Source of the DNA: Persicaria tinctoria
Lineage: Eukaryota; Streptophyta; Magnoliopsida; Caryophyllales; Polygonaceae
DNA length: 64,000 bases
Assembly (NCBI GenBank): GCA_037127255.1
Contig: JBANSL010000004.1
Span: 36,172,467 to 36,236,466, forward strand
Direction of reading: 5' to 3'
The notes beneath the pieces were generated by a model, which was not told the DNA's origin, made no database searches, and saw only the letters and a program-made list of their open reading frames with translations. Numbering within the stretch: the stretch's first letter is position 1; the number at the start of each line of letters is the position of its first letter. The position numbers and the translations under genes are program-made. Shown piece after piece: positions 20,627-31,629 of the stretch.

Positions 20627-21808
20627 TTAAAGAATCTTTTGGATATAAGCTAATGCAAAAGCAAAGACTTTTAAAACAAAATACTAGGAAGTGGTGCAAA
20701 AACAATAGGAACAACATATCAAGGCAACTTATTCAAGTTGAGGCTCAAATCCTAGATGTCCAAAAGAAACTACCATGGGGAGATATCACCATCAAAGAGA
20801 AGTCAAAGCTAGAGAGACTTGAGCATAAAAAACATAGACTAATGGAATATAACTATAAATTTTGGAAACAAAGAGCAAATGTTAAACACTTTCAACTTTA
20901 TGATAGAAATACGAAATATTTCCAAACTACAACTAGAATCAAAATTTTCAAACGATCTACAATCTCATTTCTCTCCAAAAACAGACATATTTTACCAGAT
21001 TTGGACAGTATCTCGAAACATATTACCGAGCAGATGTCTGAAAGATTTATAGGAAACCAACAAAAACAAGCCCAACCACATGATATTTCGAACATCGAAG
21101 CCCAGATCACAAATGAGGAAAATGCATGCCTAATCAAACTCCTAAACCTCGGCAGAAATTAAGAAGACTATAGAAGAAATGGCAGAAGATAAAACACCGA
21201 CCCCATATGGCTGCCCACCGGAATTTTACAAAAAATACTGACATATAACAGGGCAATCTTTTTATAAAGTGATTAAATCCTTCTTCCACTCCGGGCAACT
21301 TCTATCTAAGATAAATCAAACATTTATAACTCTCATCCCAAAAACGGAAAATCCAACGAATATCAACCATTATTGGTCCATTACTCTTTATAACACCGTT
21401 TATAAGGTTATTTCAAAGATTCTTGCTAACAGACTAAAACCAATTCTCCCAAAAATTATCAACCCCTTCCAAGGTGCTTTTGTACGTGGAAGGTAGATCC
21501 ATTCATGATAACACACTAATAGCTCATGAAATTTTTCATAGCTTACACAATCAAAAGGGGAATAAAGGATGAATGACACTAAAGCTCGATATGGAAAAAC
21601 ATATTCTAAATTTAATTGGAGCTTTATCGAGGAAGTATTAAACAAATTTGGCTTCTGTCCTAGATGGGTTGGCTGGGTCATGCAGTGCATCTCCACTATC
21701 ACTTTCTTAGTTCTAGTAAATAATTTCCCAAGACAACAATTCAAACCAAATAGTGGAATCAGATAAGAAGACCCTCTAGCTCCTTACATATTTGTAATAG
21801 TAAATAGT
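20627..21808 (+). pseudogene. LINE ORF2, first part of reverse transcriptase
   Basis: The frame resumes right after solo LTR A, with a basic, helical linker (to about 21150). RT motifs follow: FITLIPKTENPTNINH, YKVISKILANRLKPILPKI and FQGAFVRGR (21300-21496). Then come WSFIEEVLNKFGFCPRWVGW and the region before DPLAPYIFVI (21600-21800). Stops and small shifts separate the pieces. It ends at the AATAG target site of LTR X. Confidence 0.5.
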
Positions 21809-22166
21809 AATAGTGATGCGGGACCATCTTCTACACCTCCGGACACGCCAATCATCTTAGGAGACGGACCTATGACTAGAGCCCAAGCTAAGAAGCTTCA
21901 ACGCGACTCATTCATGTTTGTGAGTCATGCCTTGTTCTCGAGCACGGTTCAACTCCCCGAGCCTACATTGAAGACATACATGTGCATTGGAGTCAATATT
22001 GTCGATCCCCCTTAGACACATGTATAGGCCGAAATTCCCATTACCTTATTTCCTAATTTAGTAACTTTTATACCTAAGTTATTTTAGGAAACTCTTAGGG
22101 TTATTTTAATATTTCTTTAAGTTAATTATTTTGTTTATTGTCTTTTAGCTGAAATTGGCCTTAGAC

Positions 22167-23309
22167 TAGGTTAAATATTCTAAGGCATGGACATTAGCTG
22201 CCAGCGAGTGTGGCAACGGAAGGGTGGACTCGCGGAACCAAAAACGATGGAGCCGAATAAGCTTGAAAATATTCTAAGGCATGGACATTAGCTGCCAGCG
22301 AGTGTGGTAGCGAGGTGCTAGCGAAAATCCAACAGTAGCTTGTTTAAAGCCATTCGCTGCTAGCGGAATTCTATTCGTTGCCAGCGAAATCTGACGCTGA
22401 ATTAAATTTGGAAAGTCTATCTTCTATCTAGTTTGTTTAGGAAGTTTTTATCTTATTTGTCTATCTTTTTCCATGTTTATGCAAGACTTTAGGCTTATAA
22501 ATAGGATTTTTAGGGTTAGTTTTCTTATGAAAGTAGTCAAGAAGAGAAATCACCATTAAAGAGAAGAAAGCTTAGGTAAGCCATGTTTGGCTAATTTTCT
22601 AGTTTTCGCCTACACTTTCGAGACTTGGTTGGTGGTTTGTAAGTTTCTAATATAAGTTATTTTTCCTCTATCATTCTTTCAACTTCTTTGTGTGATATTG
22701 ATTATGTTATTGATGTTATCTTGATTAGCTACCTTGATAATATTGATTTCATGCTAGGATTTAATACTTTCGTATTTCTGTTATTTCCGTAGTAGGACAC
22801 ATAAGATTGTGGATTCCGTGTTTGAAGCATGATTATGTCAGGAGTTGACATATATCTTAAACATTGATTTACCGTGTTTAACTGGTGTTATTTATATGAT
22901 CAAGTTCTTGGGACGTTGTGCTATCTCTTTGTTAAATCTTGACCGTTTTAAGGTTGCATTGAGGTGTAAGGGATTAATTGGACTCGTAGGAATTTTAATC
23001 TACTTAAACCAAAACGGGAGGAATTCGTAGGAAAAGATAATAACTTGAAAAGGATTCGATGATCAATAAAACCAACCAAAGTCGAGAACTTGTAGGTGGA
23101 AATACTTTTCTTCTATCCTTTATTTGCTTTTGTCAATATTATTTTCTTTTATTTTTCATTCATAAAAATCTTTTCTTTTATATTGATAAATACACAATAT
23201 TTAGAAATACTTGATTCTCTAGGGTTCGACCCCTTACTTGCATACTATACTAGTTTGTTTGTTTGGGATTTATTTTTGGCGAGGTAAATCAACGACTTTC
23301 CCTCCGTCA
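22167..23309 (+). repeat. Element Y 5' LTR, 5'-truncated
   Basis: It is close to identical to 28800-29891 from GGAAGGGTGGACTCGCGGAA onward but lacks the first roughly 600 bases of the LTR. The block AATATTCTAAGGCATGGACA is present twice (22172 and 22266), a local tandem duplication of about 94 bases at the truncation point. Confidence 0.5.
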
Positions 23310-23316
23310 AAAAAAT

Positions 23317-23334
23317 TGGCGCCGTTGCCGAGGA
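23317..23334 (+). promoter_or_regulatory. Primer-binding site of element Y
   Basis: TGGCGCCGTTGCCGAGGA begins seven bases after the 5' LTR end. It is close to the TGGCGCCGTTGCCGGGGA primer site common to plant Athila-type elements. Confidence 0.5.
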
Positions 23335-23433
23335 GTGAAGTTTATTTCTTTGTTTTGTGTATTTATTAATATTTGTATATTTATCTATCCCCGTCGTGGA
23401 CCTATCTTACGGTTCACGACACCTCATTTCTAA

Positions 23434-24145
23434 TTGTTTGCAATGGAGTTGGAGTTATTGCAATACCAAGGAGAATACTTTCACCATTACCTCGCAAGAG
23501 TGCAAGATTTAGTGGACGACCGTGCTTCACGGGGTATCCAAGATGATTTAAAAGAACAAGTACTTTGCGTTCAAGATGGCATGCTTCCCGAGATACGAGA
23601 ATTCACCCAATCATTGAAAGATGAAGGCTTTTACGCTTTGAATTGGTCGGAATTGTGGGATCCCTTTCATTTGCGTGGGTGACATGGCGAAGGTGGAAGA
23701 AGACCACAAGTTTACATCCATGCCCTTACCTTTCGAAGCAATGGCGGGCGAGATACACGAAGGAAGCCAAGACACGAGCATCAATGGTTCAATCGAAGAT
23801 GGAGAAGGGAGCCCGATGCCCCTTGACATGGAGTCTCATGAGTGCACGCGTGATGAACCATGTATTTTGGCACCTACTCCACCCATAGAAATCATCCCCA
23901 AGTTACCTATCGAGGAACCTAGTCCGGAGCCAATTTCTATGGCTCCCGAGCAAGGTAATGATATTTCTTATACTTTTGTGGATTTTGGTGAATATGTAGA
24001 TCCTTGGGAGCATTACTTTAACATACCACCAGCGGAACTGTGTTGGTGGTACTACAAACCCTCGGCGGGAAGTCACGCTCGAGCATATGAAGAGTTAGAG
24101 ACCTTCTTCAACATCACATCTTTTGACTTCGGCTTCTTCATATGA
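23434..24145 (+). pseudogene. Element Y gag-like short reading frames
   Basis: Frame one (23434-23682, 82 codons) reads MELELLQYQGEYFHHYLARV and later ALNWSELWDPF. After a stop, a second frame overlapping by 8 bases (23675-24145, 156 codons) starts MGDMAKVEEDH. It is strongly acidic and proline-rich (EEPSPEPISM) and ends in an aromatic stretch (DPWEHYFNI, ELCWWYYK). Position directly after the primer-binding site and the helix-forming start suggest a decayed gag. The second frame resembles nothing I know. GCGTGGGTGACATGGC near 23670 marks the shift. Confidence 0.5.
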
Positions 24146-24476
24146 GGTGCTTGCTTACCTATATGGTGTGCACCGGAGTTTGATTTGTTAAAGAGGGCGT
24201 TGGTGATGTCCGAGTGAGTCTTGAACACATGAACAGATAAACCGTCGACTCTATGACGATAAACATTGACACTTCTCGGGAGGTAACCCGAGGTAAGTTT
24301 TCTTAAATTATTTATTTCAATTCCTAGCTAGTGAATTAATTTTGTGTTTAATAAATTAGAAATTTCCTAATTATTTTACATGGTAGATAGATTCTTTCGG
24401 ATATTTTGAGCTAACCATGCAGGGAAAAGGGAACAAGACCGAAGAATAGATATTATGTGCTAAATTCACCACCAGC

Positions 24477-26403
24477 TGATGTCACTAAAGTAGTCATGTC
24501 TTTATGCATATTTTAGTTCCATATTCTATACATTTTTGCATATTTCGGGTTAGGAATATGTCGAATTAATGTAGTTTATGTTAATTTGTCAGAAATGGAG
24601 ATCTACATAAGTTTCTGTTTAATATCGCAGAATATGGAACCATTTCGAGAGAAAATCAAGAAGCAAGAACCGGAGCTCAAAGTTACTCGACATCGACAAA
24701 CAGTAGTCGATCTAGACAAGCCATGTCTAGGCACACCAGGATCGAGGAGGGCCATGTTGAGAAGCTGGAGACGAGCCAGCCCGACTCCAACACCCTACTC
24801 GAGATCGAGTTGCTAACTCGAGATCGACAAAGCCTGGAGACAACCCGGAGTCGAGGAAGAGCTACCCGATTTGGTCGAGCATGCCGGACGCTGAGCAACA
24901 CTCCTCGATGTCGAGGAGACTCCTCGAGGTTGACAAGCCAGAAGCCATGTCCGAGCATTTCGAGAAGATCTACCCGACGTTGCCGAGCAACCTAGTCGAC
25001 GAGCCACCTTTACTCGAGATAGAGTAAGGTCCTTGAGATCGACCAAGCCTAGGAGCCATATCCGAGCCCTGTCGAGGACCAGCAACCCGAGACGCCGAGC
25101 CAGCCAAGTCGACGTCACTTCTACTCGAGATCGAGTAGGTTTACTCGAGATCGAGGAAGCTTCCAGAAACCGCGTAACGCGTTGTGAGCTGTCCTACTCG
25201 GATTTGGATTCCTTGGAGCCGAAGATTGCGAGTTCTATCCGTTTCTATCAAGTTACATCATGGAGAAGAAGATTTATCCACTTAAGACTTTGAGATATAA
25301 TTCCCCTTTATTAGATTTAATTATGTTGTTCCACTTATTTATCTTTAATGTTCTAGATATAGTTTTAGATATAGATAGATGTTTCTATCCTTGAATAGCA
25401 AGGTTTAGAAGCCTATAAATAAAGCCCATGGGGCTGATTTCTAGTCATTCAATTTCAGTAGGAGAAGTAGTAGGAGAGAGAGAAAGTGAGGCCGAGTGGA
25501 GCAAAGTAGCAAGAGCAAGTTGGCTTTGTTCGGTTGTACTTTCTTCAGTTTGATTTAATGCAATTAGTTTCTTTTCATCAATCAATGTCTGAGGTTGCGA
25601 TGAAGCGCGAGTAGTCCACCCACTTCTAGGGTTGGGGCGAGCCCGACGATAGCCCTACATGTTTGAGGTAAAGATCCGACTTTTATCATGTTTTGAGCAT
25701 CTACTACTTATTATGTGTTTATTACCCATTCAATGGAGGTCCATGCTAACAACTTGGATTGTAAACATAAAATCGGTAGAGACAATTAGGGTTTCTTGAA
25801 AGAGTTGTCTAATTGTTGGAAAAGGCGAAAGCTTAGTCCTTTGATGCAATTCACATGATTATCTGTTTTATTCTGCCTTACGCATGCTTGGTTATCGTTG
25901 TTGCAAACCCCAATCTTGGAAGTCCTTTTCATACAGTTTAGTTCGAAGTCCTAAAGCAATTGCCTTTACTTTATTTTCTTTCATTTTAGTTTCTGTTTTC
26001 CTCGAGATCGACTAGCACTCCTCGATCTCGAGTTACTAATCTTCGACCCAGGTCGTTGTAGCTTCTGTGTGCAGGTGATCGACCAAACCAAGCCGACGTC
26101 GACAAAGACCCAACTCGATCTCGAGTAGGCCTTGTCAAGATCGACTAGACCCTGTGCTTGCTGCTGCGCTGTGTTCGACTGTCTGATCTTCTGTCGACTA
26201 AACCTAGTCGAGATCGAGGACCCCTGTTGTCAACTTCTGTTCGTGAGATTTTGTTGCTGCCTAGGATCCGCTGACACGCTTCCTCGTGGATCGATCCTGA
26301 CTTCCCACTACTGCATCAGGAGGAGGTCTTGTAACTATTTGCGTGGGCAGAATCTGGTTTGATTTATTTTGTTATATTTCATACTCGATTTCCTCCTACA
26401 ACA
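24477..26403 (+). mobile_element. Solo LTR B (same family as LTR A), in element Y
   Basis: It starts TGATGTCACTAAAGTAG (24477), ends CTCCTACAACA (26403) and is flanked by TSD CCAGC at 24472-24476 and 26404-26408. It has no internal region. An array of CTCGAGATCGAGTAG-type motifs lies at 24685-25160, and a TATA-like region with CAAGGTTTAG and TATAAATAAAGCCCATGGGG lies near 25405-25430. The conserved GTAGTCCACCCACTTCTAGG block is at 25610. Its start matches the right end of the LTR at 57322 read on the minus strand. Confidence 0.5.
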
Positions 26404-28183
26404 CCAGCGAATCATGACTCGTTGCCAGCGAGTCTAGCCGCCCAGATGACATAAGAGTTGATTTCATTTGCTGACAGCGAACCAAATCTCGTTGAAAGCG
26501 AATCCAGCAGCTCATGCCCAGTCTTCGTCCGTTGTTGTCGCAACCCATCTTATTCATTCTTCGTCATCTTCATTCATCCGGGCTCGCGGTTCGTCAGTCT
26601 TCGTCGTTGTCGTTCTTCATCATTCTTCTTACAAGCTTCATCATCTTTACCCTCTTTCTCTCATATTTTTATGATTTGTTGTCTTTGATTTTCATTGAGG
26701 ACAATGAAGAGTTTAAGTGTGGGAGAGGGTTGCATTAATAGATTCATGCATTCATGTTTATTTTGTCGTTATTTTATTCATCGATTCATGTTTATTTTTC
26801 GTTAATTTATTGCATTAGAAAAAAAAAATGAAAAATAAAACAAAAAATCCAAAAAGATCATGCATTGCATATATGTGTTATTTAAATACCCATCTTGGCT
26901 TAGTTTGTCCTCTATTTTATTTTTATGAGTTTTACCATATATGTTCCATAATATGATTGAATTGCCTAGCCTTGTCACATACTTGAAATGATTTTTATGG
27001 GAGCATGACTTGTTAGTTCAATTGAGCAAGTATGATTCTTAGTCTTGGACATTATTGAAATCCAACAAAACTTGTCCTAGTGAGAATTTTGGCCTTATAG
27101 GGATTTTCACCATATTTATTCCCTTTTGCTTTCTTGTGTGACATTATGCTCTCCTTATGCAATTACCTCTTGAGATTGACATTTTTATCTATATTTGAGG
27201 CCGAATTTATATGTCTATTACTTATGAGTTTCAAATGATAAAGGCATGATTTTCTTAGCAATATTATTATCCATATCCACCCTACATATGTATCCTTTGC
27301 TTGAAGCCAACTTTGAGCCTTGACCTTTTCTTTGAAGCTCCACAAAAGTTATCCTTAGCCAATGATAAGCCTTACCATATCCCGGAATTGGGATTAGAGT
27401 TGGTGAATGATTGATCTAGTTGAGTGGAAAAGAAACTATTGTTAAGAGAGTTACGAGTTTTGGATGATTATGTAATTTGGTTTTATTCATCAGATTATGC
27501 ATTATTGTATTTTTGGCTCTAGAAAAAAATTTAAAAAGAAAAAAGTGAAAGAAAAAAGTGAAAAAAAAAGAAGAAAAAAAAGATGAACAAAGAGCCTTTT
27601 ATCTTCATTATGAATGTGAGAGATAGAAAAATATGTATGGTTAAGAGAAAGTTCTTTTGTTGAGTGTTTTGAGAGTGAAAGTGTGAGTTATTTTGGTTTT
27701 GAAATTATTTGGTTTTTGATGTTCTTCCGGTTGTTCTTAGGGATCCCTTTTTCCCGGATTTTTAGCACCACAAGCCTAAACATTTTCCTACCTTAATTCC
27801 TTACCAAGCCCCATTATGACCTTGATAAAAGACCTCTTGATGTTGCTTATGAGTGATGGCATCCACGGTGGAGAATACGTGATCTATGTGTCAATTTCTA
27901 TGTAGCTTTTTGCATTTTGGATTGAGTTGAGAGATGCATTATTAAGCCTAAACACATGAGAGTGAGAGAAAACACATGATCCCAGTGAGGTTGGACTAGA
28001 TGTGCCTTTGACTTTGAATCGCTCATATACTTGCTAGGATGTTAACTTCCATGCTCATGGCTCCTACATTTTGATGTTGCTTTTGACAAGGTTAATGCTT
28101 GAAGATCATATTTGTGGTATGATGGTTTTACTCTAGTTTTTCCATTGCTTGAGGACAAGCAAAAGGTTAAGTGTGGGGGAATT

Positions 28184-29891
28184 TGATAATGCACATTTCT
28201 AATGGGCATTATAGGGTAGTTTAGATGCATTTGCATTGTAGAATATGCATGTTTAGTGTCAACTTAGGTTAAACTCTTTTCGTGGAAGAGTTCGGAATCT
28301 ACGCTATTTCGGTTGAATTGTGCAGAATCGTAGATCCGACATGGTTGAAAGCAAAGGAAAGGTGAACGACATGTCCAAGAGAAGTCAAGAAAGCAAGCTA
28401 AGGAAAGAAAGAAAAGAGGCAAGAAAGAACGAGGGAAGAATGAAGAGAAAACAAGCTTCTGGGCATCTGTCGCTGCCAGCGAATGGGATCTCGCTGCCAG
28501 TGAGTGGAGTCAATAGGAGCAAGTCCAGGAGCTAGCACGTCTCGCTGCCAGCAAATGGAATCTCGCTGCCAGCGATTGGACTCAACGGGAGGATGTCCTG
28601 GAGCCAGCATGTCTCGCTTCAAGCGAATGGAACTCGCTGCCAGCGAGTCGAGTCAACCCAGAGTCAACGAGCAAGCAACATGAGTCGCTGCCAGCGAATG
28701 GTGACTCGCTGCCAGCGAATGGAGTCGCTTCAGCGGACGACCGGTTTCGCTGCAATGGATGTAAGCTTTCGCGGCAGCGAATGGAGACTCTCGCGGCAGC
28801 GGAAGGGTGGACTCGCGGAACCAAAAACGATGGAGCCAAATAAGCTTGAAAATATTCTAAGGCATGGACATTCGCTGCCAGCGAGTGTGGTAGCGAGGTG
28901 CTAGCGAAAATCCAACAGTAGCTTGTTTAAAGCCATTCCCTGCTAGCAGAATTCTATTTGATGCCAGCGAAATCTGACGCTGAATTAAATTTGGAAAGTA
29001 TATCTTCTATCTAGTTTGTTTAGGAAGTTTCTATCTTATTTGTCTATCTTTTTCCATGTTTATGCAAGACTTTAGGCTTATAAATAGGATGTTTTAGGGT
29101 TAATTTTCTTATGAAAGCATTCAAGAAGAGAAATCACTATTAAAGAGAAGAAAGCTTAGGTAAGCCATGTTTGGCTAATTTTCTAGTTTTCGCCTACACT
29201 TTCGAGACTTGGTTGGTGGTTTGTGAGTTTCTAATATAAGTTATTTTTCCTCTATAATTCTTTCAACTTCTTTGTGTGATATTGATTATGTTATTGATGT
29301 TATCTTGATTAGCTACCTTGACAATATTGATTTCATGCTAGGATTTAATACTTTCGTATTTGTGTTATTTCCGTAGTAGCACGCATAAGATTGTGGATTC
29401 CGTGTTTGAAGCATGATTATGTAGGGAGTTGACATATATCTTAAACATTGATTTACCGTGTTTAATTGGTGTTATTTATATGATCAAGTTGTTGGGACGT
29501 TGTGCTATCTCTTTGTTAAATCTTGACCGTGTTAAGGTTGCATTGAGGTGTAAGGGATTAATTGGACTCGTAGGACTTTTAATCTACTTAAACCAAGACG
29601 GGAGGAATTTGTAGGAAAAGATAATAACTTGAAAAGGATTCGATGATCAATAAAACCAACCAAAGTCGAGAACTTGTAGGTGGAAACACTTTTCTTCTAT
29701 CCTTTATTTGCTTTTGTCAATATTATTTTCTTTTATTTTCATTCATAAAAACTTTTCTTTTATATTGATAAATACACAATATTTAGAAATACTTGATTCT
29801 CTAGGGTTCGACCCCTTACTTGCATACTATACTAGTTTGTTTGTTTTAGATTTATTTTTGGCGAGGTAAATCAATGACTTTCCCTCCGTCA
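28184..29891 (+). repeat. Element Y 3' LTR, with TCGCTGCCAGCGA array
   Basis: 1708 bp from TGATAATGCACATTTC to CCTCCGTCA. Between 28465 and 28985 the short motif TCGCTGCCAGCGA (arms TCGCTG and CAGCGA around one base) recurs about a dozen times with variants. A TATA-like ATAAATAGGATG lies at 29080. The right half is nearly identical to the truncated 5' LTR. Confidence 0.5.
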
Positions 29892-30189
29892 ACGGGCTTT
29901 ATAGTCGTTGATATTTGGTTCCTACCCTCTTAGGAGGCCTGGGGTCTTTATCTCGTTCTATATTAGTTTTAATCACCCAATCTATCGGTCTTTATTTCAT
30001 TGTTTTGTCGAGTCGTTGTTCATGTTCTAGATCGAGTCAAGTTCTTGCGTCTTTGTCGATTTCGAGTCCTGTTAGTTTGGTCGATATTGTTGCATTTGTT
30101 ATTGCTTCTGAGTCTTGCTTCCCTTCTAGTTATTTCGTGTTTGATTGTCGAAGATCGGGCCATCTTACGGCTAACCCCGTATCAAATAG

Positions 30190-31624
30190 AAAGTCTAGTA
30201 AGAGAATTGCACAAGGAAGCTTTACTGGATGATGCTCTGGTTGACATTAAACTAACCAAAATCGGAACTCCCATCCATTTCCTGACCTTTGAAGATGACA
30301 CGATAATCTTCGCAATAGCAACACACACAAGCATCAACACTATACAAAACATGATGAACAATTTCTCTAACCTTTCAAGACTTACAATAAACTACAATAA
30401 AAGCTCAATTAAATGCTCAGCAAATGTTAATCAAAATTTAGCAAGAGATCTTGTTCAGAGTATGGGAATCTCTATATCAAAATCCTTTGAGAAATACTTA
30501 GGTATTCCAATAATAAACGGGCGGATTAAATATAATATCTTTGAGGAAGCTATCCAAAACCTTAAAAAACAATTATCGAAATGGAAGGCTTCTACTCTTT
30601 CACATGCAGTTAAGGCGGTGCTCATCCAAGAAAACTTGACCTTAAAAACAAATTACCTAATGCAAAACTTCCAACTTCCAAAAAGAATACTTCATCAGAT
30701 TGATCAAGTTAACTAAAAAAATTTCTGGAATAAGTTGCAGATTGATCAACACAAATGAGAACAATATTTGGGTAAGAGTGATAAAAGAAAAATACCTAGA
30801 AAAAGAAGAAATTCGGCATAGATCAAATCAGTCTACCTCCTAGCAATTTGGTAGGCTCCTATCCCTTAGAGATAAATTTGAACAAGGTCTCATATGGTTA
30901 ATAGGAGATGGGAACTCGATAAATGTTTGGCAAAACCCTTGGATCCCAAATCGCCTACTCACAAATTATTTAGGTAACCACAACCCAAATATGAAAGTAA
31001 GTGATCTGATCACTAGTCAAAAGACTTGGAACGACCCACTCATTAGTAGCATCTTCCTTGCTGATGCCCGAAATGAAATATTAGAAATAAAAATCACAGA
31101 CTATCATGTTCTGGATACTATTATACGAAAACCCGACCTTTTAGGAAAATTCACTACGAAATCTACAAAACTCATAATAAACAACATAAACCAAAGTGAT
31201 GAGGATTATAAGTGGATATGGAAATTAAATTTACCCCCGAGGCAAAAGAATTTATTATGGAAGATGGTGGTGGATGGGCTACCCACAAAACAAAGAATAA
31301 ACATATATTTAAACAGAGTTCCAAGCCAATGTTGCCAGTGCAATTAGGGGGATGAAGATACGCACCACCTATTTTATAATTGTCACTATACTAGAGATGT
31401 GATTGCCCACTATGAACACATGACAAAAAATTATTTCCCGCACCTAAATGGGGGTGGTAATCTCCCCCTAAACTTGGACCACATCAGAAAGGATAACAAA
31501 AATTTTGAGGACCTCGTTTTTATATGGCAAGTCAAATGAGAAACAAGAAATGATCACATTTTCAGGAAAAAAGATCTAGCTACTCCCAGATATCTAGTAC
31601 AAGAAATTATTGTAACTATCAAAG
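30190..31624 (+). pseudogene. LINE ORF2, second part of RT and zinc-binding RT region
   Basis: After LTR X the LINE continues with ESLVRELHKEALL and the catalytic-box relic FEDDTIIFA (normally F/YADD), then KYLGIPIINGRI and SKWKASTLSHAVKAVL. The reverse-transcriptase-associated zinc-binding region follows (30990-31630) with WIWKLNLPPRQKNLLWKM and CCQCN. It is broken by stops at 30714 and 31345 and by shifts. It stops at the ATTGG target site of LTR Z. Confidence 0.5.
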
Positions 31625-31629
31625 ATTGG

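Larger units (their letters stand above)
22167..29891 (+). mobile_element. Element Y: non-autonomous Athila/Tat-type gypsy retrotransposon
   Basis: A truncated 5' LTR (22167-23309) and a complete 3' LTR (28184-29891) end in the same TTTCCCTCCGTCA. After the 5' LTR comes a primer-binding site TGGCGCCGTTGCCGAGGA (23317-23334), typical of Athila-type elements. Before the 3' LTR is the polypurine tract AAGTGTGGGGGAATT (28169-28183), with the preceding GCTTGAGGACAAGC seen in this group. The internal region has only short gag-like frames and no protease, RT or integrase, so it depends on a partner in trans. GAGTTTAAGTGTGGGAGAG at 26707 is a second polypurine-like site. Solo LTR B interrupts it at 24477-26403. 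Confidence 0.5.
21814..30184 (+). mobile_element. LTR X, probably a solo LTR, interrupted by gypsy element Y
   Basis: The outer boundaries are TGATGCGGG (21814) and CCCCGTATCA (30184), near-inverse termini of LTR type. They are flanked by TSD AATAG (21809-21813 and 30185-30189) in the LINE. The X parts are 21814-22166 and about 29892-30184. The left part carries an open tail of a polyprotein: GDGPMTRAQAKKLQ and then a stop at 22014. This is a motif seen at the C-terminus of plant gypsy polyproteins, so in this family the frame probably runs into the LTR. Everything between about 22167 and 29891 is a later insertion. Confidence 0.5.

Noticed and set aside
23317..23334. Could the TGGCGCC site be a host regulatory element
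   Set aside because: Its position directly after an LTR end and similarity to the Athila-type primer site explain it fully.
28465..28985. Possible CRISPR-like array of TCGCTGCCAGCGA repeats
   Set aside because: Repeats are short, unevenly spaced and variable, the DNA is a plant LTR, and no cas genes exist. It is an LTR motif array.
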